From assembly GCA_030737835.1 (NCBI GenBank), contig CM060850.1, forward strand, positions 22,344,512-22,408,511: a stretch of 64,000 bases of DNA, written 5' to 3'. The stretch comes from Acorus gramineus (Eukaryota; Streptophyta; Magnoliopsida; Acorales; Acoraceae). The translations under genes were made by a program, and so were the position numbers. Position 1 is the first letter of the stretch. Every line of letters starts with the position of its first letter. The notes under the pieces were generated by a model, which was given only the letters and a program-made list of their open reading frames with translations, had not been told where the DNA came from and searched no databases. Positions 41,872-53,700 of the stretch are shown here, piece after piece.

Positions 41872-44800
41872 TCATTTAGCTGGTGTCTTGTCCCCAGGTG
41901 AAGAAGCTTCATTTTTTATTCTCAGGTCCTTGCTTTCAGAGGTTTCTGATCTGTGTTCTTCACCAAAACCGAGCTCAAACATGTCTTGCTTCGCCATCAA
42001 GTTCCTGGATATAATGAAAAGAAAAAACCAACTTAATGTATATCATTGCTGTCATATGTGATGTTGGCTTATCCTTGTTGCTTAACAGTATCAGTACCCA
42101 TAGAGAATCCTTGGCGGTGGTTTTGACTAGATTAGAAACTCTGCAAATAAATTACTAAACTATAAAGCAATTGTAGTTCACTTTGTTTCTTGATCTCTAT
42201 AGAGATGACAAATCGTTCTCTACAATATACTAAAAACTATAATATCAGGCTGATGCACTAAATGGTAAAAGGCATTATTCATATTAACTACCAGAATCAT
42301 ATCCAATTTATATCATATATAACATCATGTATTATATCTGTGTGCTGAATATAAAGCAACATCGGTCAGATCCTCGTCTACAATGTCTTGTACATGGACA
42401 TATTTTCATCCAGCATCATAAATTCATGCTTTGGAAGGCTATTTAGGACAGAATCCGGAATTCACATAGAAGCTATACCATGATGCTGGATAATAACTCT
42501 CCATACACTTATATCTCTTATCTGTATAAGTTGAGAGAAAAAATAATGCTAGAGATGACAGTTTAACTAAGATAATAAAGCAATTATAGCAATAAATGAA
42601 TCATAAAGCAGATTATAAACCTTTCCATTCGGCATTCAAGGTACTTCTTTGAAAAGATTCTGCATTTCTCAGATTGGTAACCAGAAGTTTTGAGACAAGA
42701 AATATATTCTTTCTTATCCTGATGCACAATCACAAAACCTATAGTCAATCAATTTGGAAATGAACGCAAACTTCAAAATAGAACAAAGGAACATTGGAAG
42801 CATATAAACAAGTATTAGCAGTACCAAGTCACACTCATGAAGATGATCCAAAGGGAATATGCCCTTTTCCGGAGGAACGGGACTCACTCCCCTATTTCCA
42901 CCAAATGCACCACCTACAACCAGATTACAATATTTGATGTTCAACTAGACAAAATTGTATATAGATCTGCTACCAACAATAACACATGTTTACTCACAAA
43001 TCTTGTACATTTATTATTGGTAGATTTTCTGCTCTATATCAAAATACATGTTTTCACAATGTTCTGAATGAAAGGAGATGAGACAATCCAATTACAGATA
43101 GAAGAATGAAGGGTTGCCTATACATGATACATATTCAAAGTGTCAAATTTTCTGAACTGCCCGGAATGGCAATCTCAAAAACACAAACAGAGCAAACATA
43201 CAAGAAAACTAAAATTAAATAGTGACTTGGATAAACAGAATATAAAATTAATCAGTACAATCAAATATAATGCCCGTGCAAACACCGCATGAACTGATTT
43301 ATAGCCTAGGATTAGAACAAGAATAGCTCTCCTCTGTATTCAACTACTCCAAGCAACTCTATTCTTAAGAACAGAATAACAAGCTTGAAGGTTGGAATTG
43401 AAGACAATTCAGCTTGGGAGATCGTCTTGTGCTCCTCTAAGTGATTCTAACTAGCCTTCTTCTATGTTCGAAATTCCTTGTGGGATCCTTGAGAAGATGG
43501 AGAAAATTAGAAGGAGACTTCTATGGAATTGCACCAAGGAAATGGCAACAGTCCACACCTAGCAAAATGTGACCTTATTTTAAGGCAAAGAAGGAAGGCG
43601 TCACAGTGTCCTCAACCTCTAGAACATGAACAATGTTCTTTTGGGGGAGTGTCTTTGGAGAATGGTGGCTGATATGGATTTCTTGTGGATTAGAGTCATT
43701 CAGAAGAATTGTAATTCGGGATATACAAGATTGTCATTGATTCTTCAACCTAGAGTGAACCTTTTAAAGGTGTGGAAGGACATAATCGAGTTGGCCGTGG
43801 TGATCAAAGAGGTGATTCAAATCATTTCTAGCAATGGAAAGAAAACCAGCTTTTGGAAGGACGATTGGCTTCAAGAAGCTTCTATGGAATCCCTCTTCGC
43901 ATATGATGAGAATGACCTTATATGGAATTCCTTCACATGTGGTGTGAACTCCCATATATGGATCCCGAGGTTGCGTTGTAGTCTTAACGATAATGAAGTT
44001 AATGAGTTAACTTCCCTCGTTGAAGCCTTACAAGAGATTGACTTGAATTTGGAGGAGGATTCAGCATCATGGAAGTTGTCTCCTCGTTCCGGGTTCTCTA
44101 TGAGGTCCTTATATAGGAAGATCGACAAGAACCCTTCCCAAAGTCTTCCCACCATTCGTTCGAGTGCCTTATTTGGGGAGCCATCGCCTTCAATGTGGTT
44201 GCTTACACTTAACAAAGTGCTTACCAAGATCAATCGATCAAAATGGACAAATGATGGCACCATCACTTGTGAACTTTGTGGATTGGAAGAGGAAATAAGA
44301 GACCGCCTTTCTTCAATTGCCCGTTTAGATAGATAATTTGGGAGAAGGTGGGCATGGCTTTTGGTCCCATTGTTCATTCAAAAAGCCAAAGATATGTGGC
44401 TATGGTTTCGGAAAAGACGCAAGCGAGGAGATCGTAGCAACCTCACTAAATTCAATGATTAGTTCCACATGCGGTGTGTTACAAAATTTGGATCACCCGC
44501 AATGAATGCATATTCCAACAAACATGGTTCTATCATATGTGAAGAACAAATGGGCAGCTATATATCCTCAACCAAAGTTTGGATGATTATAATCTTGGGT
44601 GTTGACTGTTGACACTCCATCAACAATTATGGGAAATCTTTAGTTCGAGAGGAGAAGAGTCGTCGGAGTTTCTAGAAGGGTCTCCCCTTCCATTTTATCT
44701 CTTATCTCTCCCCCTTCTTTATCTAGTTTAATTTTGTATGGAGATCCCTAGTCGCCTTTTTTGTTTGGGGGTATTTTTTATAATAATAAGATTATATCTA

Positions 44801-45336
44801 GTATCCACCAATGGATAGATTGCAAATTTTTTGATCAACTATTCTCAGTAATTAATTCAATTTATAACCCACTAGATATTGATACAACTAAACGAACAAC
44901 TCCATCGCCAACTCCTAAATCAATACCTATCCCAAATTTTCTCAAGGACCATAAAACTATAATCAATTGCATGAAAAATATTCCAAACCAGAAAATCCAC
45001 TCAAACCACCATATCAAATGGCAAAAATGTCCCATTTTACATGAATAGGCTTCTCATATATAATCTGCTCAGAAGATATTCTACTAATAAGCCACAACTT
45101 CAAGGCCATCACTAACAAAACTTTCAGAACTTCAAAAAGAATAAAAATAAAAAAAGAACCCAGTAAGGGAAACTTACCCAAAATCCCAAAAACCATATGA
45201 AAACCCTAAGTTTCCATAATGGGTCATGATTAAAAACATATCAAACACAAATTTGAATGAAAACGAACCCCAAAAAATTCTGAAAAAAAAATTGGATCTT
45301 TGATTCAACCATTCGTTGCTACTCACCCGCACTCAT
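41872..45336 (-). CDS. COX19: Cytochrome c oxidase assembly factor COX19, complete
   Basis: COX19 is a small twin CX9C protein of the mitochondrial intermembrane space (and cytosol), imported by the Mia40 disulfide relay and needed for copper delivery to cytochrome oxidase. Four coding exons, all with GT-AG borders, join without frame error: 45327-45336 (ATGAGTGCGG), 42825-42913, 42621-42718 and 41872-42004, giving 109 residues. The protein starts MSAGGAFGGNRG, has PVPPEKGIFPLDHLHEC, both CX9C pairs (HEC..ISC and KC..LEC), the LECRMERNLMAKQDM motif and a variable acidic/basic tail ending TPAK. Length fits the family. The exon 1 call rests on exact phase, donor GTGAGT and match to the known N-terminus. 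Intron 1 (42914-45326) is 2.4 kb long and holds an antisense LINE fragment. Confidence 0.93.
43480..44800 (+). mobile_element. 5'-truncated L1-type LINE fragment in COX19 intron 1
   Basis: The plus strand encodes the C-terminal part of a non-LTR reverse transcriptase ORF: LEKMEKIRRRLLWNC, MNNVLLGECLWRMVADMDFL, SNGKKTSFWKDDWLQ, WKLSPRSGFSMRSLY and the zf-RVT end TCELCGLEEEIRD, followed by KIWITRNECIFQ. Stops lie before 43626 and after 44336, so it is dead. The T-rich 3' part fades at about 44800. It is antisense to COX19. Confidence 0.8.
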
Positions 45337-45636
45337 CTCTTCAGCGTTTGAAAGGCCTATTTGGTCTCCTTTGGGTTTTTTCCTCTTCTTCTTCAGCAGA
45401 AATCGATGTGTCCTGCTGGCGGAGATCGCGCCGTCGGTGAGGGAAGGCGGCAGGGATCTGACGGTGGAGGACGCAACGACCGCTGAAGGATCTCCCCCTC
45501 AATCTGACTGATTGGTCTGCAGTAGAGGCCGAAAATGAGAGAAAGAAATGGAAAAATAAATTAACTTCGAAGGGTTCGACCGATTGGTCTGCAACGGAGG
45601 TGGAGAATGAGAAGAAGAAAAGGAAAATAAATTAAC
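45337..45636 (-). promoter_or_regulatory. COX19 5' leader and promoter, with a 72-bp tandem duplication
   Basis: The first 150 bp upstream of the ATG are GC-richer than the surroundings. At 45505-45565 and 45577-45636 the unit GA(C/T)TGGTCTGCA..GAGG..AATGAGA..AAATAAATTAAC occurs twice. A MULE-end relic begins directly at 45637, so native upstream sequence is short. Confidence 0.5.
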
Positions 45637-45900
45637 GGGTAATTAGCACTTTTAACCCCACAAAAATGAAAATTCACAAAAATAATCATGCCCGTCGAAT
45701 ATTAGTAAAAAATAGCTCAGGATCATTGACCCGGTCAGCACTGTCAAATCAGCGTTGGCCGCTTTTATTGAATGTTGCCCGATTAACAAGAGAGACGTAT
45801 TATATATAAGTCGTCTCCCATTCAAACATACATGAACCTGTGAAAATGTAATATACTGTCTCTTGGAGACGGATTATATATAAATCCATTAGGGGGGTTT
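45637..45900 (+). mobile_element. Relic of a MULE end related to the element at 2452-8675
   Basis: It begins GGGTAATTAGCACTTTTAAC as in the MULE TIR, continues through CACAAAAATAATCATGCCCG and contains worn palindromes (GAGACGTATTATATATAAG..CGTCTC at 45792-45818; GGAGACGGATTATATATAAA at about 45864). No opposite end was found in the window, so only one end or a truncated copy is here. Confidence 0.6.
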
Positions 45901-46192
45901 TAATCTATTAGGATTTTCATGCCTAAAAAGTCTATGTTTATGGATTTCTAAATCCGTTATTCAATGGAGATATTTTTCACCATGAATAAAAAGTCCAATG
46001 TGATTCGATTGAGATATTAATCCATAAACAAAATGTCAAGCTTATTCGATTAAGTCTTTCTATTATAAACATATTGTCATCTGATATTCAATTTCAACAA
46101 AATTTATGAAAACTGTCACAAGTGATAAACTTTTGTAGACTTTAGAGAGAGAAATATGAAGAAAAAAGTCATTTTAAAATTTCACTTAAGGT

Positions 46193-49158
46193 GGCGTTTG
46201 ACATAGCGGAATGGGAATTTTAGGTATTGATTAATAAGTGCAGAAAGATATTATGCTGATAATCTTTAGGAGTTCAGAAAAAAAGTGTTTGGTTCAGTGA
46301 AAAATATTAAACAGTTATTTAGATAAGTGTGTTTGGTTGACCACTGAACATATGCGCTTATTAGGAGGGTATTTCAGTCCATTTTATAAGTGCTGAATGT
46401 TATTTTGATGTTTGATTGAAAACATGAAAACATGCTTTGAGATATTAAAGATTTTTCATAAAATACATCAACCACTAATGCCCTATGTAAAACAATGACA
46501 TATTTTCGTAGATACCTACACGTGAAAAACAAATAATTTTGTGTTAAATCTGTCGAAAACTCTGATAATTATAAACTTTCATCTATCTCTGGAGATTGCA
46601 AAGAATGATATGGAAAAAATTTCAAATGCCATTGTTTAATAACAGGGAGAGCAAAAAAATGAACTACAACATCCAAAATTGACTAGTAAAAACACATCAA
46701 CGGCTAAGGATTGAACATTTTTTGCAGTAGGTTGATCCTCGAACACATAGAGGTCACTATCAGGGTCAATCTCGGGCATCTGTTGGAGGGACGCATAACA
46801 TTCTTCGATTGTGGCTATGGGTGGTACACACTGAGCATGGGCATAGTTAGCATGCGCGCTTGCCTGGCTGGTAGCGGAGGCTGCAATCCAGACTCCATGA
46901 AGCCCCCTATCACACCTAGCATCAATAATGTACCTAAAACAAAATGGTTTGAGTTTCAATCCAATATCAAACCAACATAACTTTTGTTTGTCCTAAAGCA
47001 GTGAGTCAAATTGAGACTTCCTAAACCGTAGGACTACAAGAACTACACACACGAAACATAGGCAACAAATTACACAATAATCAATGCACTATCTTGATAG
47101 AATAGAGAAGTGGTATGAGATTGATAGAACAAACCCCTGATTGATAGAACATTTAACATTCCAACAAATGCATATACACCCATAAATCGCATCCAACAAA
47201 TCCAGTAAAAACTCTATAAAAAAAAATCCAATAAAAACTATCTAATTGGATAAACGTGTTCTACAGAGTCTAGTTTGCCTTAACTAAACTTCCACCTTCC
47301 ACTAAATCAAAGAAGAAAAAGTAGTCAACCAAAAGAATCCATAGTTAATTGATAATGACAAGAAAATTAAAAGAGTATGAAATGAATAACAAAAGACTAT
47401 CCTCAATAGTGATAAAAATTTTGCATGATTGAATGATATGAACATAAACGGCTACCTTATCATGTAGTGATAAACAGAAACCATTTGCCATGGTTAGTGA
47501 GGACTTGCTATAGGTTGTGGTCAAATTAACATAGGAAGCATGTTTATTATCTATAATGATGGTGATGATTTACCACATTGATTGATAGAGACCACAATTA
47601 GCAAAGAAAATGGCATTAGAATAATTCCATGTATCATCTTACATGTATGAGACATAAAACTCCATTAACCACTTCACCTAAAATACTTATGTCTTCATAC
47701 AGCAAGTTAAACTACTTTCTGCTTAGAGAGATTTAAGCAAGCTCTGTGTTTATTATGTAGATAGTGACAATTTAATATGGAATCTTCCTATCAAATTCAA
47801 TGCATACATGACCTTTTTGTAACTTTATGTCTCATTCATACATCTCCATATCATTTCGAAAATAGAATAAATGCAATTGATGAGATGCAAAATACTGGAA
47901 GCATTAATAATACTCAATGTTATATTTTATTGACTGAACTCTGATAAAAGGGGAGACAGGGAATAGCTAGTGTCACACAGATTGCTTTATTATTATGAGC
48001 TACACAGTTGATATATTAACTGAGATGTAATTCATATGGATTTAACAGATATATGGAAATAATTTCCTTCAGAGAACTACATAATCAAAACATGAACTTA
48101 AGTTGTCAATTATTTGCACTAAAATTATTTGTTTCCTAATTTCCTGTGACAAAAACATTATCTTAGTATTCTCAATCAAAATGACTGGAATTAAACCTAA
48201 TCAGATAGCTTCTCAAACAATCTCCACATCCCTTCATAAATGATACAATTGCAATGCAACCTATCCATAACTTATCAAGTAGTTGATTTACAATTCATTA
48301 ACAACGAATCAAACCGCCATCATAAGCAAGCTAGGACTAATGAAGATGACCCTGATCATAAACCACCCATCAATACAAAAAGAAGATAAGTGAGGAGCGT
48401 GGGGACTCTTACCGACTCAATAGCATAACACAGCACCATTAAAATGACCCCAACCATATTTACCATAACCAATTCACAACAATGGATACCAGTATGTATC
48501 CAGAAATACCCAAAAACATAACCAAACCCTAAGCAGTGGTTGCAAGAAAGATTTGAAGATATTCTACTGCTTTTGAAGTGGAGTTTTACCTAGATCGTTC
48601 AGTGGAGTGGAGATCCGAAGAGGAGGCACGAGATCAGAGTGTCGGAAGGCGAAGAAGATGATGAGAGGGGCCGGATCCGCGAATGAGCAATGGTTCTCAG
48701 ACAAGATGTTGTGCTCAACTAGGGTTTGTGAGAACTTCGATCGATGGAAGATGTCGCCGACGATCCGGTGTATGGCGACGGTGGTGAAGATCTGGTGACT
48801 AGGGCTTTCCTTTTTTCGCAATCGGCGCAGAGACAGGGTTCATTTTTTTCGTCGAGAGCTTGAGAGAGAGGGATGAGGAGAGAGACGATCAGTGAAAAGG
48901 CTTTAAATACCCTATGTAAATAATTGATATGTGCAGGGTTAGTATGGTCTTTTCACGTCAACGGTAAAAAGGTGGAATGCGAGAGCGGAAGAAAAAGTGA
49001 TCTTTTGGCACTTGAAATTTGTAGCGAATTTTTCCTGAATGCAGAGTTTTTTCAGTACTTATTGGAGTGCTAACCAAACAAAAAAATAATTGCATAAGCA
49101 CTGATTTTTCTGAAAAAGTGGAATAAGCTCTGTTTTTAAGTTCAACCAAACACCACCT
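46193..49158. mobile_element. 3-kb TIR element with PIF/Harbinger-like ends
   Basis: The left end TTAAGGTGGCGTTTG and the right end CAAACACCACCTTA are inverse of each other. TTA next to both ends would fit the TTA/TAA target of PIF/Harbinger. Subterminal parts both contain GTGTTTGGTT / AACCAAAC and AAGTGCTGA / AGCACT words. No intact transposase is visible. A short coding-like stretch on the minus strand near 46700-46960 (IATIEECYASLQQMPEID) recalls the Myb/SANT-like accessory protein of such elements, at low confidence. The rest is AT-rich and non-coding. Confidence 0.5.
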
Positions 49159-50601
49159 TAGTGGGATTTTCATGAACTTTCATTCTAGTACTATGAACAT
49201 CCCCCCCCCCCCCCTTTTCTACAAAACTCCATTCTTTTTTTGTTTTTTTTGTGTTTTCTGTAGATGAGTGATTTGTTGGAGATATAGATGAGTCAATTAA
49301 ATATAATGATTAATATCCTATTATTTTGAAAAGTAGTAGTTATTGTGATTGAGGTTACTTTAATTATTTGTTACGGAGTGAGACACATTTTCTTTTCATC
49401 CTAGTCTCTCACTTAAAGTGGTCCACACATCACACGGTTGAAGAGTACTGGATGTGATTGTGATTCTAATTTTGTTACAGTAACTACTCACATCCCGGAA
49501 TTAAAGTGGAAGGAATCGTGTGATTCCATTAAGATCTCATTACTGAGATTTGGCCCCCCTTCTTAGCATATAGATGGGATTGCATCTCATTAGATATCCC
49601 AAGTCACAAAAGCTAAAGAGTGAAAGTCAAATCTTTTCTTTAACCTTTTCATTTTTTCAGATTCCTTAGTAAAAGAAAAAGGAATAGTTAGAGACAGTTC
49701 GTGATCGACCTCCACTCATTCAGATTAAATATGTCGATCCGTAAGTCTTCGATCATGTGAATTTAGTCTAATATGGTTATCTCATATTTTATCATATTTG
49801 TTTTAATGTCTTATAGTTTGTTTATTTATCATCTTTATTTTTTTATTTATGATGAGTGTGTATATGTATGAAATATTGATATTATCTCATATATATATAT
49901 ATAAAATGAATGATGGATTTATTTGAATTACAATCAATTATTTTTTATTATTGTTTATTTTATATACATAATAATGCTCGACAACTATTTTCAAAGATAT
50001 ATATTTAATTTATTATTTAGTTGATTATATGTGCAGTAATTTCATTTCATAATATATGGTTCGATTTATCTTTAAATGTTTATTTTTCTGCACAATATAT
50101 ATGGTTATATATGTTTTTAAAATATTTAGGGGTATACAAAATAGTCGTTATATATTTGAATGACATATTTTGATATAATGATTCTCATATTCTGTATGTT
50201 AGATAAACTTGTGTTTGAATTTGTTATTTCATATAAGCGTTGATGCACTCAGTCCGTTTTACAGTATTATAAACTTTGATAACATAGTATTTATTGCGCT
50301 ATCATAATGCATGAGGTTTAATCATAATATATGGAGTAAAAAAAAATTATTTGTTCAAAAAGAAAAAATACACCTATATATATATTTTATTTTATATAAC
50401 AATATAATATTTTAATAAAAAAAAGTATATAATTAAAAAAAACACACGGGGAGGGATATATCATTTTCCGTGGTCAGTTGCTGAACATGTAACCCGACCC
50501 GATTAGACAAACCTCGCACAGAGTCCCATAGAGAAACCCCTATCTTCTTTTTTACAATCCGTCGATCGACGGAGGCTGTTACGAAAAAAGGACCGACGAC
50601 G
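49159..50601 (+). other. Intergenic and promoter region upstream of NERD1
   Basis: AT-rich intergenic sequence with a run of 14 C at about 49201-49214 and many A/T runs. From about 50440 the sequence becomes GC-richer, which should be the NERD1 5' leader (ATG at 50602). No other gene is visible. Confidence 0.55.
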
Positions 50602-50673
50602 ATGAGGAAGCGCGACCTGGCGATCCTCCTCTTATCCGCCTTCGCTATTTTCTTCTCTCTCCAGGTACACACG

Positions 50674-50705
<32 letters not shown>

Positions 50706-53700
50706 TCGAAACTGAATACTTATTCTCTTCTTTATTCCTATCCAGCAAGAAGGGGAATTCTCCTTCAAGGAGGCATGGTTCCACCTCTCCGACGAGAATC
50801 CGGTCAAATACGAGGCCGAGCGCCTCCCTCCGCCCATCGTGGCTGATCTGAACGGCGACGGGAGAATGGAAGTCCTCGTCGCGACTCCCGATGCCAAGAT
50901 CCAGGTTGTTCTTGTTTTGAAATCTATAGTTTTAAAAATGTTTATGGTGACATTTATTTCAACTTATGGTCCCTTTGAATGAAATCCTTTGTTGGTGTTC
51001 TTAATTTGGATCAAATCCTGAACTTTATGTTGGTGTTTCGTGTTGAATGTGATGTGTTTTTCTGTTTTAGAACTTTTTTTTGGATAAGCTCGGTAAAATA
51101 GAAAGTTTTTTACTGAAGAATTTTTTGTAACTTATTGGAACGGTTTGTTGATGGCGAGTTTCGTGGTAAATGAATTCGATTTCTGCATGAACTGCCCCCC
51201 CTCAAAAGAATGTCTGATATTCATATACACCCTATTAAAAACCGTTTATTTATATAAACCTATAGAATAGTTTATTAAATTTAATTAACACTCTACTGCC
51301 ACCCCGTTTAATGGAATCACATGGCATACTGACCCCACAACCTTACTGAATCCACCCGAATACAAGGAGATCCCCAATCTCTAGATCTTTTTTTCCCAAT
51401 AGGTAAGTGCTGTGACTTAAGCCCAATACCTCATGGTTGCATATTTTGTTGTCAATCATTGAGCTATGGTCTTAGCCCATCTCTAATGATCCTTTAGGTG
51501 GAGTCCCACATATTCTCATCAAAGAAAATGGAGTGTTATTATCGCTTCTTAGTCCTGCATTCATTATGAACTTCAACTCTACTTGTGTAGCATCGGTAGC
51601 TAAATTCAAGTTTGATTGGTCATTGCATTAGTTATTTTCATCATCATGGATTGTTCTCTCAAGTGTAGGATGAGGTACTAATCGTGAGTTCACATTTGCC
51701 ATTTGACATTGTAGATGCTCTATGTGGCAAAAGTATACATCAGTGTAACTTTAGAGTGTAGTCAATATATTTGTTCAGTAAGTTGCAAAATATCCTTTGT
51801 TGAAATCTACCTTAGCATGCATGTTGCATATTTAACAATTCGTAGAGGTAATGTTATTGTTAACCTTCTTTCGGTTTGGTGTCATTCTTAAGTGTTATTC
51901 TTTGTGGTGAGCTTAGGTCTTGGAGCCGCATGCTAGACATCTAGATGAAGGTTTTACCGAAGCACGTTTGCGTGCAGAGGTGTCGCTTTTGCCTGACAAA
52001 ATTCGTATTTCTTCTGGAAGGCGACCCGTGGCTATGGCTGCTGGGTTTGTAGATCGAACCTATAAGCATGGAGAGCCAAGGAAGCAAGTTTTGGTTGTTG
52101 TGACTTCAGGTTGGTCAGTTATGTGTTTCGACCACAATCTCAATAAACTATGGGAAACAAATGTGCAGGTATGTGAATCATGTATATTACTGAATTCAAA
52201 ACTTTTCAGTAAGATTATGACTCTTGAATTCTTCTCATCTTTATGTAGTATTTTGCAGGAGCATTTCCCTCATGGTGCTCACCACCAAGAGATAGCAATT
52301 TCCATAAGCAATTATACCTTGAAGCATGGTGATTCAGGATTGATCATAGTTGGAGGAAGGATGGAGATGCAACCTCATGTATGTTCTGAGGGTTTTTTTT
52401 TTTTTTGGTTGTTATGTTTGAAAGATAATTTTCTCTTATGGTTTTTAATTTTATTTCTTATGTCATGCTTTCATACTTTGTCTTGATAAATAAGTGTTTT
52501 TGGAATAAAGATTAGGACTCTCCCTGATTTTATTAAATCAAAATGAAATACCTTGAACATCTGAGACAAAGGATCTCCAAGATACAAGAAAACAGAAAAA
52601 AGAATAGACTGAATACATTAAGGTTATAACATCTCCAACAACTAAATATAAAAAACCTCAGCCACCCCAAATCTCTTTCAACAACTCAATCCATAAAAAA
52701 GGTGATAGGGCATCACCCAAAAAGCTGGCATAGCAATTATACCCTGAAGTATGATTAAGGATTTATCATAGTTGAAGGATGGTGATTTAGCTCATATGTG
52801 TTCCCAAGGTTTTCTTTTTGTGGTTCCATTTGAATGATAATATTTTCTTGTGTTAGTTCAGTTTTCTTTCTCGTGTCTTACTTTTGTCTTCTAACTTTGT
52901 ATCTTGATAAATTAGTGTTAAGCTTCAGGAAATCCATAGAAAGCATTGCTGCTAGAGAGGGAATTTTGTTTATGGTACAATTGTCCTGCTGGTTTGATTG
53001 TATCTTCTCCATGTTGAGTTCACGTGATAAGGAATTGTTTCTTGTATTTTAGGGGTATGTTACACAACTTAAGCATTTTTTCTTTTGACCAAATTTAACT
53101 GACATGCAGATTTGTTTAGGTTTGTGATTCAAATGTTTTAATTATAATGAGATGGAATCCTCTTTGAGTAGCCATATTTCTCCCGACATTGATATATTGA
53201 TCAGTATACCATCATTATATCTGATTTTGTGCATGGTGTAAACTTAGTGTCCGAGGGAAAACTTTACATATAAAAAAATCCATATTACATCTTTGTTTTC
53301 ATTACTGGAGGCTTAATTACATGGATTAGAGATCAAGCACATCATACTTGATATCTTTATTGTTTATTAAGGAAAGAGGTGATCTGAATCACAATCATAA
53401 TTTTTTTTTTTCATTCGATAGAATTTTGTGGACCCAGGTTGATTAGCATGAAGTTATATGTTGTTTTTGCAATAGGAAAGAAATGTTAGAGTAACTCACT
53501 CAGGATTGACACTTTGGCTAGAGACATGAGTTTGCTCCCCATAGGTCTCAAGTTCAAATCCTCTCCAGCTTACCTGATGCATAAGATTTGTGGTTGTATG
53601 TGAGAGTTCTAGGGGGTCTGCCTTATTTTTTTCAATTTTTTTTTTGTGTCGGTACGTCATCTATAGTTTGAGCTATCCAGCTTTGTATTTTTGTGATATG

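Noticed and set aside
42714-42944. 76-residue frame starting at 42944 as the complete N-terminus of COX19
   Set aside because: Residues before GGAFGG are not conserved and a TTGTAG acceptor lies just before GGAFGG; the start is better explained by the 10-nt exon at 45327-45336.
53478-53650. A functional tRNA gene
   Set aside because: Only box-like motifs are seen. No cloverleaf with an anticodon stem could be laid out, and the sequence is degenerate, so SINE is the better call.
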